Shown here: positions 8,653 to 19,138 of the stretch, piece by piece
How positions within the stretch are numbered: position 1 is the first letter of the stretch
Layout of the letters: each line of letters begins with the position of its first letter
Assembly (NCBI RefSeq): GCF_013303125.1
Contig: NZ_JABTTE010000004.1
Coordinates: 167,633-231,632, forward strand
DNA: 64,000 nucleotides
Direction: 5' to 3'
From: Calidifontibacillus erzurumensis
GTDB taxonomy: Bacteria > Bacillota > Bacilli > Bacillales > Bacillaceae_J
Notes under the pieces: model-generated
The model's database searches: none
Told to the model about the DNA's origin: nothing
The model's input: the letters and a program-made list of their open reading frames with translations, nothing else
Made by a program: the position numbers and the translations under genes

Positions 8653-11600
8653 TTAACTATTCAGCAATTGTTTAGAATCTTCAAGGCGTACAGAAACGAG
8701 TTTTGATATTCCCGATTCCTGCATCGTAACCCCATACAAAACGTCAGCTTCTTCCATCGTTCCTTTTCTATGAGTGATCACTATAAATTGCGTTGTTTTG
8801 CTTATCTTTTTTAAATAAGTTGCAAAACGTGCTACATTGGCATCATCTAAAGCAGCTTCTACTTCATCAAGGACACAAAACGGCACCGGCCTTACCCTTA
8901 AAATGGCAAATAACAATGCAATCGCCGTTAATGCACGTTCACCGCCGGACAGTAAACCTAAATTTTGCAGCTTTTTCCCCGGAGGTTGAGCGATTATGTC
9001 AACCCCTGTGTTTAATAAATCGTCAGGTGCCGTTAAAATCAAATCAGCTCGTCCACCACCGAAAAGCTCTTTAAAAACTTGTTCAAACTCGGCTTTTATA
9101 CTAAAAAAAGATGATTCAAACCGTTTTTTCATTTCTTCATCCATTTCCGAAATCACTTGATGAAGTGTATGTTTTGCCTCTAATAGATCATTTTTTTGAG
9201 TTGATAAAAACTGATAACGCTCTGAAACTCGATCAAATTCATCAATGGCACCAATATTAACAGTTCCAAGTTCTTCAATTTCCATTTTAATTAATTTTAA
9301 TTTTTGTTTTGCTTCATCACGATCCATCGTTAAAGGATATTTTGCTTTTGCCGCTTCGAATGAAAGCTTATATTCTTCCCAAAGTTGGTTTAGTTTATTT
9401 TCCAACTCGACATCTAGACGATTAATTTTAACTTCTTCTTCTTTCGTTGCTTCAACCATTTGTTTATGTTGACGTCTTAGCTCTTTGTTTTCTCGGGATA
9501 AATCTTCAAGTTTTATTTGTTGCTGATATCTTTCTTCTCGCCGGCTCTTAATGAGGTCCAACGTTTGTTCTTTTTCTGCATTTTTCTCCATAAACAATTG
9601 ATCCAATTTTCCTTCACCGGAAACATTGGTAGTAATTTCATCATTTAAAATTTGCAAATCCTGTCTTAAACGAATTACCTGCTCCTCTGCTTGATTTCGT
9701 TCTTTTTCGAGGCGTCTACATTCGTCCTCTGCATTTTTAACGAGCTGCCTTTTTTCTGCTGCCAACACTTTTAATTCTGTTACTTTTTGCTGCAAGTCGG
9801 CTTTTGATGATTCTTCGTTTTTCTTTTGTGATGATAGGTCAGCAATTCGTTTATCAAGTGCTGTAATTTCTTTTTCTAAATTATTTAGTTTTTCTATTGT
9901 TTCATCATGTTTGTTTATCACATCAGTTTTTTCTTTCATTAGACCTTCTATTTCAAGATCGTAAAGTTTTAACCGTTCATTTACATTTTTTTCTTCTACT
10001 TCAAGTTCTCTAATTGATCCTTTTAATTGTTCTTCTTCGATCCTCACCGTTTCGCAAATTTCCTTTAATTGGGCCAATTGCCTTTCATGTTCTTGAATCG
10101 TTTCCTTCAATGTTTTTACTTGTTGTTCCAAAGCTTCTGTTTTTCGTTCCATTTCAGGCAATTTTCGATTTATATCTTCTAGTTCCCTTTGTCGTGTAAA
10201 AAGAGAGGTTGTTTTTTGTTTAATCGTTCCTCCTGTCATCGAACCGCCTGGATTAACAACATCACCATCAAGTGTCACAACTCGATAACGGTGACCAAGT
10301 GTTTTGGCGATTTCATTCGCCCCTTTTAATTCTGTAGAGATGATTACGTTCCCTAATAAATTTTCGATAACATCCTTATATGTAGGGTCAAATGTTACCA
10401 AAGAAGAGGCAATCCCTACAAAAGAAGGATGGTTTTCAATAAGGATTTTTTGCGAAGCCGGAATTGATCTACCTTTCATGACAGACATCGGCAAAAATGT
10501 CGCTCTTCCGAAATGATTATTTTTTAAATAAGCGATTGCTTGACGAGCATGACTCTCATGTTCAACGATGATATGCTGCATGGCGCTGCCCAAGGCAACT
10601 TCTATGGCTGTTTCATACTGTTTTCCAACGTTGATCAGCTCTGCAACAGCACCCCTTACACCAGGCAACTTTGCAAGCAATACTTCTTTTACACCTTGTA
10701 AAAAGCCTGCATAATCTTCCCGCATCTCTTCAAGCATTTCCTTACGGGTTTTAAATTTTTGCAGGTATTGGTAAGCTTGATAAAGCTGTGTTTCTTTTTT
10801 ATGATATTCATCCCGTTTTTTTTCTAGTTCCAGCCCAAGTTTCCTAAATTCGTGCAAATGAGATTGTAAAGCTCCTTGTTTTTCTTCTCCTTTTTTTATC
10901 AGGGCTGCTTTTTTTTCCTCAAATTCTTTTCGGAGCAATAAATATTTTTCATTGTCCTGATCTAAGTAAATTTTTCGCTTTTCGAACTGAGCAAGCTGGT
11001 CTTCCAAGTGGACTTTCTCGTTTTTAAGGGATGCTTGTTTATTTAATAAATCTATGTAATCACTTTTTAAATGCTCTAATTCAGCATCAATATCAACGCT
11101 TGCTCTAGAAAGCTTGTTTTCAAATTTGAGCAAATCTTGTTGAACATTTTCAAGTTTTTTCTGATGCTCTTGTAAAACTTTCGTTTGTTCAAGTAATTCC
11201 GCCTCAAGTTCTATCATCTTCTTTTGTAGTAGTTCTATGTTTTGCTCCAGTTGTGCGCGGTTTTCATTTTTATTTTTTTTTCTTTCTTTCAATACTTCCC
11301 TTTGGCCCTCAATCTTTTCCAATTCATTACTCGTTATTAGTAAAACTTCTTGAAGTTCTGTAATGGAATCGTCTAGCACTTGGATTTGTTCCCGAAGAGC
11401 TTCTATTTCAGCTTCTTGCATTTGGATTTTCGTTAGCAAATCCATTTCAAGATCTTTATGTTCTTCAAATTGTTTTAATAACTGTTCCCAATTTTGATGC
11501 AGTTCTTCTATTTCACAAACGGTTAGAGCCACTTCTATTTTTTCTAATTCTGCTTTCTTTTCTAAATATTCTTTTGCAATCGATGACTGAATTTTTAAAG

Positions 11601-12210
11601 GCTCCAATTGATTTTCAATTTCATGAAGAATATCGTCCACCCGATTTAAATTTTCTTGCGTTTCCATTAACTTAACTTCTGCTTTTTTCTTGCGGTTTTT
11701 ATATTTTAAAACACCTGCTGCTTCTTCGAAGATTGTACGGCGGTCTTCCGGTTTACTGCTAAGGATTTCTTCCACCTTTCCTTGGCTGATAATCGAAAAA
11801 GCTTCACGTCCAAGACCTGAATCCATAAATAAATCGATAATATCTTTTAAGCGGCATGGCTGTTTATTAATATAAAACTCGCTTTCTCCTGAACGATACA
11901 CCCTTCTTGTCACACTAACTTCATGATAATCAAGCGGTAAAAATTGATCATCATTTTCTAAAGTTAAAGTTACCTCAGCAACATTAAGAGCCTTTCTCGT
12001 GTCACTGCCGGCAAAAATAATATCTTCCATTTTAGAGCCCCGAAGCGACTTGGCTGATTGTTCACCTAAAACCCAGCGGATGGCATCTGTAATATTGCTC
12101 TTTCCGCTGCCATTCGGACCGACAATCGCCGTTACACCTTGAACAAAATCAACTGAAGTCCGATCGGCAAAAGCTTTGAAGCCGATAATATCTAGGCGTT
12201 TTAAATACAT
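8653..12210 (-). CDS. smc: Chromosome condensation ATPase Smc
   Basis: SMC protein that loads at parS sites with ScpA and ScpB and aligns the chromosome arms. It has 1185 residues, full length. The N-terminal Walker A is GPNGSGKSN near residue 32. Two long coiled coils flank a hinge at about 500-680, with glycine-rich motifs such as [11 protein letters not shown]. The C-terminal head carries the signature [15 protein letters not shown] and the Walker B region [18 protein letters not shown] follows GAGGGAGGGG. It lies between rnc and ftsY, the classic order. Confidence 0.98.
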   Translation of the reverse strand: MYLKRLDIIGFKAFADRTSVDFVQGVTAIVGPNGSGKSNITDAIRWVLGEQSAKSLRGSKMEDIIFAGSDTRKALNVAEVTLTLENDDQFLPLDYHEVSVTRRVYRSGESEFYINKQPCRLKDIIDLFMDSGLGREAFSIISQGKVEEILSSKPEDRRTIFEEAAGVLKYKNRKKKAEVKLMETQENLNRVDDILHEIENQLEPLKIQSSIAKEYLEKKAELEKIEVALTVCEIEELHQNWEQLLKQFEEHKDLEMDLLTKIQMQEAEIEALREQIQVLDDSITELQEVLLITSNELEKIEGQREVLKERKKNKNENRAQLEQNIELLQKKMIELEAELLEQTKVLQEHQKKLENVQQDLLKFENKLSRASVDIDAELEHLKSDYIDLLNKQASLKNEKVHLEDQLAQFEKRKIYLDQDNEKYLLLRKEFEEKKAALIKKGEEKQGALQSHLHEFRKLGLELEKKRDEYHKKETQLYQAYQYLQKFKTRKEMLEEMREDYAGFLQGVKEVLLAKLPGVRGAVAELINVGKQYETAIEVALGSAMQHIIVEHESHARQAIAYLKNNHFGRATFLPMSVMKGRSIPASQKILIENHPSFVGIASSLVTFDPTYKDVIENLLGNVIISTELKGANEIAKTLGHRYRVVTLDGDVVNPGGSMTGGTIKQKTTSLFTRQRELEDINRKLPEMERKTEALEQQVKTLKETIQEHERQLAQLKEICETVRIEEEQLKGSIRELEVEEKNVNERLKLYDLEIEGLMKEKTDVINKHDETIEKLNNLEKEITALDKRIADLSSQKKNEESSKADLQQKVTELKVLAAEKRQLVKNAEDECRRLEKERNQAEEQVIRLRQDLQILNDEITTNVSGEGKLDQLFMEKNAEKEQTLDLIKSRREERYQQQIKLEDLSRENKELRRQHKQMVEATKEEEVKINRLDVELENKLNQLWEEYKLSFEAAKAKYPLTMDRDEAKQKLKLIKMEIEELGTVNIGAIDEFDRVSERYQFLSTQKNDLLEAKHTLHQVISEMDEEMKKRFESSFFSIKAEFEQVFKELFGGGRADLILTAPDDLLNTGVDIIAQPPGKKLQNLGLLSGGERALTAIALLFAILRVRPVPFCVLDEVEAALDDANVARFATYLKKISKTTQFIVITHRKGTMEEADVLYGVTMQESGISKLVSVRLEDSKQLLNS

Positions 12211-12325
12211 TACTGTTTTCCCCTCCCTCGTTCAAGGCGTTTCTTTGCAATAAAACTCAAGCATACTGGTTCCAAGTCTTTCACCTATTCGATGAAAAAC
12301 TAAGTAACAGTACGTTTGAGCTTCC

Positions 12326-13072
12326 TTATGTGTTATTATTTTTTAGCTGTTCAAGTACAGTTAACGCTTCTTTGGCAGCATTTTGTTCGGCCTCTTTTTT
12401 TGATTTCCCAAAACCAGTTCCGAGAATTTCACCATTTAATGTAACTCGTGCAACAAACTCGCGATTATGAGCAGGACCTTTTTCTTGAATGATGAGATAT
12501 TCTATATGGCCTTGTCCTTTCCGTTGTACAATTTCTTGCAACTGACTTTTGAAATCCATAACATGAAAAAATGCGCCCTCACTTATTTTTGGAAATACTA
12601 CTTGTTGTAAAAACTCAAAAACTTTTTCAAGACCTTGGTCAAGATAAAGTGCACCAATAAAAGCTTCAAAAACATCCGCCAGTAAGGCAGGTCTCGTTCT
12701 TCCGCCTGTTAACTCTTCGCCTTTTCCTAATAAAACATAATCGCCAAATGAAAGCTGGTTAGCAAAATTAACTAATGAAGGTTCACATACAACAGCTGCC
12801 CGAAGCTTCGTTAAATCCCCTTCACTCATCAATGGGTAGTGATTAAATAAGTAGTGGGACACAGTTAGTTCCAAAACCGCATCTCCTAAAAACTCCAACC
12901 TTTCATTATCTTCAGATGGTTTAATTCGATGTTCATTCACATAGGAAGAATGTGTAAAAGCTTGTATTAAAAGTTCTTCTCTTGAAAAATGAATGTTAAG
13001 CTTCTCTTGCAATTCGTGAAATTTCTGTTTTTGCTTTAATCCGATTTTTTTATCTTTTTTTCTTATTGGCAT
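12326..13072 (-). CDS. rnc: Ribonuclease III
   Basis: Double-strand RNA endonuclease for rRNA and small cytoplasmic RNA processing. The 248 residues have the nuclease signature [13 protein letters not shown] near residue 60 and a second acidic site at [14 protein letters not shown] double-stranded RNA-binding domain forms the last 70 residues ([18 protein letters not shown]). The ATG at 13072 lies 10 bases after GGAGGG. A 40-residue upstream extension is out of keeping with the family. Confidence 0.97.
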   Translation of the reverse strand: MPIRKKDKKIGLKQKQKFHELQEKLNIHFSREELLIQAFTHSSYVNEHRIKPSEDNERLEFLGDAVLELTVSHYLFNHYPLMSEGDLTKLRAAVVCEPSLVNFANQLSFGDYVLLGKGEELTGGRTRPALLADVFEAFIGALYLDQGLEKVFEFLQQVVFPKISEGAFFHVMDFKSQLQEIVQRKGQGHIEYLIIQEKGPAHNREFVARVTLNGEILGTGFGKSKKEAEQNAAKEALTVLEQLKNNNT

Positions 13073-13163
13073 TGATTCAAAACCCTCCACAAACAAATGC
13101 GCAGTATGTATGTATCTATTTAAACTTGATGTTTTACTCAATTTGATGACATAAAATTGGAGA

Positions 13164-13186
13164 AAGCCCCGTGAATCCACGGGACT
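13164..13186 (-). terminator. Weak hairpin after acpP
   Basis: Stem CCCGTG/CACGGG with a GATT loop (13168-13183), followed on the minus strand by GCTTTCTCC. The T run is poor, so this is more likely a pause or RNA-processing hairpin than a full terminator. Confidence 0.4.
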
Positions 13187-13191
13187 CTTCA

Positions 13192-13428
13192 TTATTTTGC
13201 GTGTTCTTTTATGTAGTTAACAGCATCTCCTACAGTAGTAATTTTTTCTGCATCTTCATCAGAAATTTCCATATCGAATTCATCTTCTAGTTCCATTACT
13301 AATTCAACTACATCTAGGGAATCTGCACCTAGGTCATCTTTAAAAGAAGCTTCCAAAGTAACATCAGCCTCTTCAACACCTAAGCGGTCTACAATAATTT
13401 TTTTAACACGCTCTAGTACATCTGCCAT
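13192..13428 (-). CDS. acpP: Acyl carrier protein
   Basis: Carries growing fatty acyl chains on 4'-phosphopantetheine. The 78-residue acidic protein has the attachment Ser in [15 protein letters not shown] at 13428 lies behind GGGGAGGTGAACGAACG. It is separated from fabG by about 200 bp that contain a possible -10 box (TATAAT, rev. 13453-13458), a G-rich tract and a mini reading frame, so it may be transcribed separately as well as with the fap operon. Confidence 0.98.
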   Translation of the reverse strand: MADVLERVKKIIVDRLGVEEADVTLEASFKDDLGADSLDVVELVMELEDEFDMEISDEDAEKITTVGDAVNYIKEHAK

Positions 13429-13626
13429 CGTTCGTTCACCTCCCCTCAAGGTATTATATTAAAATCTTGCCAAAAAAACTAGCTAAAGTCCATTTAAATT
13501 AAAACATACCTTACCCTTAACCACCCAACCACCCAACTTTATATCTCCTTTCGAATAATTTACGAAACCGAGAACAAAAAGCCAAAAGATTGATATGTCA
13601 ATTTTCTAACCATTTTCAAAAAATTA

Positions 13627-14367
13627 TTACATTACCATTCCGCCATCGACATGGATCGTTTGTCCTGTAATATAACTGCTATCATCCGATGCTAAGAAAC
13701 GAACAACATGAGCAATATCAGCAGGGTCACCAAAACGACCTAACGGAATTTGTTTTAACATTTCATTTTTTGCTTCTTCAGGCAACTCATCTGTCATATC
13801 AGTTGTAATAAATCCTGGTGCAATAGCGTTAACAGTGATGTTCCTGCTAGCAAGTTCTTTTGCTGTTGTCTTCGTTAAACCGATAACTCCTGCTTTAGCT
13901 GCTACGTAATTTGCTTGTCCAGGATTTCCACAAACACCGACTATAGAAGCAATATTTATGATGCGGCCCTTTTTTTGTTTCATCATTTGTCGTGTAACCG
14001 CTTTTGTACATAAAAAGACACCTTTTAAATTTGTATTTATGACTGCATCCCAATCTTCTTCTTTCATTCTCATCAATAAATTATCTCTCGTAATACCAGC
14101 ATTATTTACTAGGATATCTAATGCACCAAATGTAGCAATAACTTCTTTCACCATGACTTCAACAGATTCAGCATTTGCCACATCCGCTTGAATAGCGAAA
14201 CCTTCGCCCCCATTTTCCTTAATTAGATCCACGACTTCCTTTGCTTTAGACTCGTTGCCGGCATAGTTAACAGCAACTTTGGCACCAGCTTTCGCTAACT
14301 CAATGGCTATTGCTCTTCCGATTCCTCGTGATGCACCGGTCACAAGCGCAACTTTCCCAGTTAACAT
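13627..14367 (-). CDS. fabG: 3-oxoacyl-ACP reductase FabG
   Basis: NADPH-dependent reductase of fatty acid elongation. Its 246 residues form a short-chain dehydrogenase fold with TGASRGIG (residues 8-15), NNAGI, the catalytic Ser in NIASIVG, and YVAAKAG with the catalytic Tyr and Lys. It follows fabD directly and belongs to the FapR-controlled cluster. Confidence 0.97.
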   Translation of the reverse strand: MLTGKVALVTGASRGIGRAIAIELAKAGAKVAVNYAGNESKAKEVVDLIKENGGEGFAIQADVANAESVEVMVKEVIATFGALDILVNNAGITRDNLLMRMKEEDWDAVINTNLKGVFLCTKAVTRQMMKQKKGRIINIASIVGVCGNPGQANYVAAKAGVIGLTKTTAKELASRNITVNAIAPGFITTDMTDELPEEAKNEMLKQIPLGRFGDPADIAHVVRFLASDDSSYITGQTIHVDGGMVM

Positions 14368-15312
14368 TTACAAATCCCCTTTCAGTTTTTTAATTGTTTC
14401 AATAAGCGATTCTTCATCCCCAATTGCATATGTATTTAGACGACGATTTACTTTTTTGACTAACCCACATAAAACTTTGCCAGGGCCGATTTCAATAAAA
14501 GTATCAACGCCTAGATCTACCATTTTTCTTACAGACGTTTCCCAACGGACAGGCGAATATAGTTGTTCAATCAACTTTTCTTTAATGTCCCCCGCATCAA
14601 TCATCTCTTCAGCAGTGACATTTGCAATAACAGGGATTTTAGCATTTCTAATTTCGATTTGTTCAAGAACGCTTCTAAATTTTTCAGCTGCCGGTTTCAT
14701 TAAAACAGAATGAAATGGGCCGCTGACAACAAGAGGGATTACTTTTTTGGCCCCGCGCTCTGCTGCTAACCGTGATGCATCTTCAACACCTTTTTTTGTC
14801 CCGGAGATTACAATTTGGCCAGGGCAATTTAAATTTGCCAATTGAACAACTTCACCATTTGCTGTAATTTCTTCTGTTACAGATGCAAGATCTGCTTCTT
14901 CCATGCCTAACACAGCAGCCATTGTACCTACTCCAGCCGGAACTGCTTCTTCCATATATTCCCCACGCTTCCGAACTGCGAAAACGCCATCTTCAAAATC
15001 GATCGCGCCAGCGGCAACTAATGCGCTATATTCACCTAAACTATGACCCGCTGCATAATCTGCTTGAATCCCATAATCTTTTAAAATTTCCAAGATGGCA
15101 ATGCTGGTCGTTAATAGAGCAGGTTGCGCATTTTCGGTTAATGTCAACTTCTCCTGTGGACCTTTAAATATAATTTCAGACAATGAAATTCCTAGTCGTT
15201 CATCTGCTTGACGAAAAATTTGAGCCGCTTTTTCGAATTTATTTGCTAAATCTTGGCCCATGCCAACCGTTTGTGATCCTTGTCCAGGAAAAATAAATGC
15301 AATTTTCCCCAT
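14368..15312 (-). CDS. fabD: Malonyl-CoA:ACP transacylase FabD
   Basis: Moves the malonyl group from CoA to ACP. The 314-residue protein has FPGQGSQ near the N-terminus, the nucleophile Ser in GHSLGEYSALVAAG, and the active-site His in VSGPFHS. ATG follows TAAGGAGGAGAGTAC. It lies 12 bp after plsX. Confidence 0.97.
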   Translation of the reverse strand: MGKIAFIFPGQGSQTVGMGQDLANKFEKAAQIFRQADERLGISLSEIIFKGPQEKLTLTENAQPALLTTSIAILEILKDYGIQADYAAGHSLGEYSALVAAGAIDFEDGVFAVRKRGEYMEEAVPAGVGTMAAVLGMEEADLASVTEEITANGEVVQLANLNCPGQIVISGTKKGVEDASRLAAERGAKKVIPLVVSGPFHSVLMKPAAEKFRSVLEQIEIRNAKIPVIANVTAEEMIDAGDIKEKLIEQLYSPVRWETSVRKMVDLGVDTFIEIGPGKVLCGLVKKVNRRLNTYAIGDEESLIETIKKLKGDL

Positions 15313-15324
15313 GTACTCTCCTCC

Positions 15325-16311
15325 TTAAGATTTTGTCTGGATTGTAGATTCAATTGTCGTGATAACTTGTTTTTCCACCATTTCCTTTGCTTGCCGAATC
15401 GCATGAAAAATTGCGTTAGAATCTGAGGACCCATGCGCTTTTATCACTGGGGCTTTCAACCCGAACAGACCAGCACCTCCATACTCCGAATAATCGAGTT
15501 TCAATTTTAAATTGCGGAGCTGAGGTTTAATGATCGCTGTGGCAAGCTTACTTTTCAAACTGCTTGTTAACTCACTTTTTAACATAGATAAAATTGCGAG
15601 TGCAGTACCTTCCATCGATTTTAAGGCAATATTGCCGGAAAATCCATCTGTGACAACAACATCAGCAACACCGTTCATTAAGTCCCGAGCTTCAACATTG
15701 CCGATAAAATTGATAGGTGCTTCTTTTAATAATAAAAAAGCTTGTTTCGTAAGATCGTTACCTTTTTTCTCTTCCGCACCAACATTTAATAGTCCAACTT
15801 TAGGATTATTTACTTTTCGCACCTTTTCAGCGTAGATGGAACCCATAATCGCATATTGAAGCAAATGTTCCGGTCTTGCATCGGCATTGGCGCCTACATC
15901 TAGAAAAACAAAGCCTCGACCATCGATCGTCGGCATCGTAGGTGATAATGCTGGACGATCAATCCCTTCAATACGGCCAACAATGAAAAGCCCTGCTGCC
16001 ATCAAAGCTCCTGTATTTCCAGCCGAAATACAGGCATCTGCCCTTCTTTCTTTCACTTCGTTAGCCATTAGCACCATTGAAGCTGATTTTTTTCGTCGTA
16101 CGGCCCGCACGGGTTCATCTTCAGCTTCTATGACTTCATCCGTATGTATAATCGAAATGTTTTTAGTCGTCGTTAAATATTTGGTAATTTCTTGTTCATT
16201 GCCGACTAAAATAAATTGTAGATCAGGAAAGGCTTGTACAGCTTTCATTACGCCTTTAACAATTTGTTCGGGGGCGTGATCCCCACCCATTGCATCAATT
16301 GCTATTTTCAT
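15325..16311 (-). CDS. plsX: Phosphate acyltransferase PlsX
   Basis: Makes acyl-phosphate from acyl-ACP for phospholipid synthesis. The 328-residue protein begins [14 protein letters not shown], a family hallmark, and contains [13 protein letters not shown] and [12 protein letters not shown]. The ATG at 16311 overlaps the end of fapR by 17 bp, which suggests translational coupling. Upstream in-frame starts would run deep into fapR and were rejected. Confidence 0.97.
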   Translation of the reverse strand: MKIAIDAMGGDHAPEQIVKGVMKAVQAFPDLQFILVGNEQEITKYLTTTKNISIIHTDEVIEAEDEPVRAVRRKKSASMVLMANEVKERRADACISAGNTGALMAAGLFIVGRIEGIDRPALSPTMPTIDGRGFVFLDVGANADARPEHLLQYAIMGSIYAEKVRKVNNPKVGLLNVGAEEKKGNDLTKQAFLLLKEAPINFIGNVEARDLMNGVADVVVTDGFSGNIALKSMEGTALAILSMLKSELTSSLKSKLATAIIKPQLRNLKLKLDYSEYGGAGLFGLKAPVIKAHGSSDSNAIFHAIRQAKEMVEKQVITTIESTIQTKS

Positions 16312-16894
16312 TGATTGAACCTGCTTTCTTCCATTTATTTGGTCTATACATCTCAAATTCACCGATGAATGCAAGCTCTTGTCCAACATAAGACTGCACT
16401 AGTACGGTTGTTCGATGTCTTTCTTCATCATTTGCGATTACTTTCGCTTTTGCAACTACCCGCTCATTTTCTCTTACTTGGCGGGTAAATTTGACGTTCG
16501 CTTTTGCCGTCAAAGCCAATTCTTCATCAAGGAGCGCAACAGCCAATGAATTCGCTTGGGCAAATAGATGATGGCCCCGAGCGATAGGATTCCTTGTGAA
16601 GACATGTTCCTTTTTGACATCAAAAATGGATATTGCACTCTTTTCCATTTCTAAATCAACGATGTCCCCAATAATCTCTTCAATTTGCAACGATTTTACT
16701 TCTTCATTAAGCTTTGCTTTTGCAACATCTTTTATTCTTTCCCGAAGCTCTGGGATTGATAATTCAAGCCGGTCTAATCGAATGGTTTGAATGCTGACAT
16801 TAAATTTTTTTGCTAATTCTTCATCAGTGATAAATGGAGTTTCATCAATCGTTGCTTTTAGTACTTTTTGCCGTTCTTTTTTTGAAAGTCGCAC
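16295..16894 (-). CDS. fapR: Fatty acid and phospholipid repressor FapR
   Basis: Represses fatty-acid and phospholipid genes until malonyl-CoA binds it. The N-terminal helix-turn-helix is [20 protein letters not shown] (about residues 35-54). The C-terminal hot-dog domain, with [15 protein letters not shown], binds malonyl-CoA. A GTG at 16894 is 8 bases after GGAGGG and gives 199 residues; another GTG three codons upstream touches the ribosome site. A FapR operator overlaps its own promoter. Confidence 0.97.
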   Translation of the reverse strand: MRLSKKERQKVLKATIDETPFITDEELAKKFNVSIQTIRLDRLELSIPELRERIKDVAKAKLNEEVKSLQIEEIIGDIVDLEMEKSAISIFDVKKEHVFTRNPIARGHHLFAQANSLAVALLDEELALTAKANVKFTRQVRENERVVAKAKVIANDEERHRTTVLVQSYVGQELAFIGEFEMYRPNKWKKAGSINENSN

Positions 16895-16909
16895 TGGAAC
16901 CACCCTCCG

Positions 16910-16930
16910 ATACTAAGACTAGGTACTAAT
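16910..16930 (-). promoter_or_regulatory. FapR operator
   Basis: On the minus strand the sequence ATTAGTACCTAGTCTTAGTA matches the imperfect palindrome bound by FapR (TTAGTACC core with an inverted TTAG/CTAA half). It covers the transcription start predicted for fapR and lies just ahead of its ribosome site. This gives autoregulation and control of plsX, fabD and fabG. Confidence 0.85.
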
Positions 16931-16933
16931 AGT

Positions 16934-16962
16934 AGTATAGGGATTTTCAAACAGACTGGCAA
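16934..16962 (-). promoter_or_regulatory. Promoter of fapR-plsX-fabD-fabG
   Basis: TTGCCA (16957-16962), a 17-bp spacer and TATACT (16934-16939). The operator directly downstream fits repression of this promoter. Confidence 0.8.
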
Positions 16963-17006
16963 GTATAATTTTCCTTTTTACTAAAATAGTTTTTCATTAA
17001 ATCCTT

Positions 17007-19052
17007 CTAATCTAGTTTTTCACCGTTCAATACGCCCGTCTCCTCTAGATAAGAACGTAACAGAGAAAAATCATCACTTTCCCAAAAAATTTTAGATGAT
17101 ATAAGTTTAATAGCATCATTTCTAGCCACTTCTAATATTTTGTAATCGTGAACCATATCAGCCAATTTAAATTCCGGCAAACCGCTTTGCTTTTTACCAA
17201 AGAAGTCACCGGGACCTCTTAATTCAAGGTCTTTTTGTGATAGCTCAAAACCATCATTTGTTTCTGTCATAATTTTCATCCGTTCGATCCCTATTTCCGA
17301 TTTAGGATCGGCAATCAAAATACAATAAGATTGTTCACTGCCACGCCCAACACGACCTCTAAGCTGATGCAGCTGTGCCAAACCAAAACGTTCCGCATCT
17401 ATCACAACCATTACGGTCGCATTTGGTACATTGACACCGACTTCGACAACGGTTGTTGATACTAGAATATGATATTCATTTTCACTAAACTTCCTCATGA
17501 CTTCTTCTTTTTCACTGGAATGTAGACGGCCATGCATTAAACCTATTTTTATATTTTCTGGAAAATAATGAACCAACATAGCATGAACATCTATGGCGTT
17601 TTGCACATCCAACTTTTCAGATTCTTCAATGAGGGGACAAATAACATAGGCTTGTCTACCTTTTTTTACTTCTTTGTATATGAATTGCAAAACGCGTTCA
17701 AACATCTGTTCCTTTACCCAATATGTTTCAATTTTCTTTCGGCCAGCCGGCATTTCATCGATGACAGACACATCCATATCACCAAATACCGTTATTGCCA
17801 GTGTACGCGGAATCGGAGTAGCAGTCATGAAAAGTACATCAGGATTTTCACCCTTTTCTCTTAAAATACGTCTTTGCTCAACACCAAAGCGATGCTGTTC
17901 ATCCGTAATCACTAACCCTAATTTATGAAAATTAACCTCATCTTGAATAAGTGCATGGGTACCAATTAAAAGATCTATTTCACCTTTTTGCAGCCTTTCT
18001 AAAATATCCTTTCTTTTTTTTCCTTTAACAGAACTTGTTAATAATGCAATCGAAATATCATGTTGTTCGAAAATATTAATGAGGGAAGTTGCATGTTGTT
18101 CAGCAAGAATTTCAGTAGGAACCATCAGCGCTCCTTGATAACCAGCACAAATTGCTGCATATAAAGCAATAGCAGCCACAACAGTTTTCCCAGACCCAAC
18201 ATCACCTTGCAACAAGCGGTTCATACGATAGGGGGAGGACATGTCATGAAGAATTTCAGTTACAACTCTTTGTTGAGCGTTCGTTAATGGAAAAGGCAAG
18301 GTAGCAATAAATTGTTCTATTTTTCTCATTGAAAATTTTTGTGAAAATCCGCCGCTCCGTTCTCTTTCAAATTTCCGAAGCGATTGCATTTTTAATTGAA
18401 AAAGCAAAAACTCTTCATAAACAAGACGTCTGCGTGCCTGCTTTAAATATTCAGCACTTTCAGGTTGGTGAATATATTGAACTGCGTCTTTTCTTGGCAA
18501 TAATTTATATTTTTTTAAAATCGATACAGGTAAAAATTCTAAGATTTCATTTCCATATTCATTTAATGCCGACCGTATGATACGCTGCATCAATTTTGTC
18601 GTCATTTTCCCCCTGACAGAATAGACCGGTTCCAACTCTTGCCTACCTGTAACTATCCCTTTCTTTAAAAGACTGCCGGTAATCGTTTGTCGATGACTGT
18701 CCCATTTTCCAGTTATAGTAATAATGTCACCAACGCCAATTTGTTTTTTTAAATAAGGCTGATTAAAAAACACAACTGTAATGAGCAGATTATTAATAAA
18801 AACACGGACCATTAAACGCGATTTATTCCGACCGTAAAATGTTAAGGAAGGCTCGCTATGAACCTTCCCTTCCACTGTTATTTTTTCATTATGTTTGATC
18901 GTGTGGAGATCTCGAATTCGATAGTCCTCATAACGATAAGGAAAATATTCAATCAACTCACCAATCGTATGAATGCCCATTTCATTCAATTGTAAAGCGG
19001 TTTCTTCGCCAACCCCTTTAACATTAATGATACTTTGATTAAGCCTATTCAC
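17007..19052 (-). CDS. recG: ATP-dependent DNA helicase RecG
   Basis: Branch-migration helicase that remodels stalled forks and Holliday junctions. The 681 residues have an N-terminal wedge/OB domain (about 1-170), Walker A GDVGSGKTVVA near 285, DEQH near 385, TATPIPRT near 416 and LHQLRGRVGRG near 580. The start is GTG at 19052. A strong ribosome site (GGGAGG, minus strand of 19098-19103) lies about 45 bases away, separated by a hairpin that could bring the two together. sdaAB and sdaAA, which precede recG in B. subtilis, are not here. Confidence 0.96.
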   Translation of the reverse strand: MNRLNQSIINVKGVGEETALQLNEMGIHTIGELIEYFPYRYEDYRIRDLHTIKHNEKITVEGKVHSEPSLTFYGRNKSRLMVRVFINNLLITVVFFNQPYLKKQIGVGDIITITGKWDSHRQTITGSLLKKGIVTGRQELEPVYSVRGKMTTKLMQRIIRSALNEYGNEILEFLPVSILKKYKLLPRKDAVQYIHQPESAEYLKQARRRLVYEEFLLFQLKMQSLRKFERERSGGFSQKFSMRKIEQFIATLPFPLTNAQQRVVTEILHDMSSPYRMNRLLQGDVGSGKTVVAAIALYAAICAGYQGALMVPTEILAEQHATSLINIFEQHDISIALLTSSVKGKKRKDILERLQKGEIDLLIGTHALIQDEVNFHKLGLVITDEQHRFGVEQRRILREKGENPDVLFMTATPIPRTLAITVFGDMDVSVIDEMPAGRKKIETYWVKEQMFERVLQFIYKEVKKGRQAYVICPLIEESEKLDVQNAIDVHAMLVHYFPENIKIGLMHGRLHSSEKEEVMRKFSENEYHILVSTTVVEVGVNVPNATVMVVIDAERFGLAQLHQLRGRVGRGSEQSYCILIADPKSEIGIERMKIMTETNDGFELSQKDLELRGPGDFFGKKQSGLPEFKLADMVHDYKILEVARNDAIKLISSKIFWESDDFSLLRSYLEETGVLNGEKLD

Positions 19053-19103
19053 ACCATTTAAGCTGCATTAAAGATGTATTGAATGAATGCAGCTTGACCT
19101 CCC
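19053..19103 (-). promoter_or_regulatory. Hairpin between ribosome site and start codon of recG
   Basis: On the minus strand GGGAGG (19098-19103) is followed by 2 nt, then a perfect 10-bp stem AAGCTGCATT/AATGCAGCTT (19086-19095 and 19060-19069) with a 16-base loop, then 7 nt and the GTG. Folded, the effective spacing is about 9 nt, close to ideal. Confidence 0.5.
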
Positions 19104-19138
19104 TTACCTGAAATCTCATTTTCATATCTTACAATTGT

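Noticed and set aside
13073..13192. 40-residue N-terminal extension of RNase III
   Set aside because: It covers the acpP stop and hairpin, is unlike homologues, and the ATG at 13072 has GGAGGG ahead of it.
14279..14713. 144-codon plus-strand frame opposite fabD/fabG
   Set aside because: Antisense shadow that spans two well-defined genes; no signals for expression.
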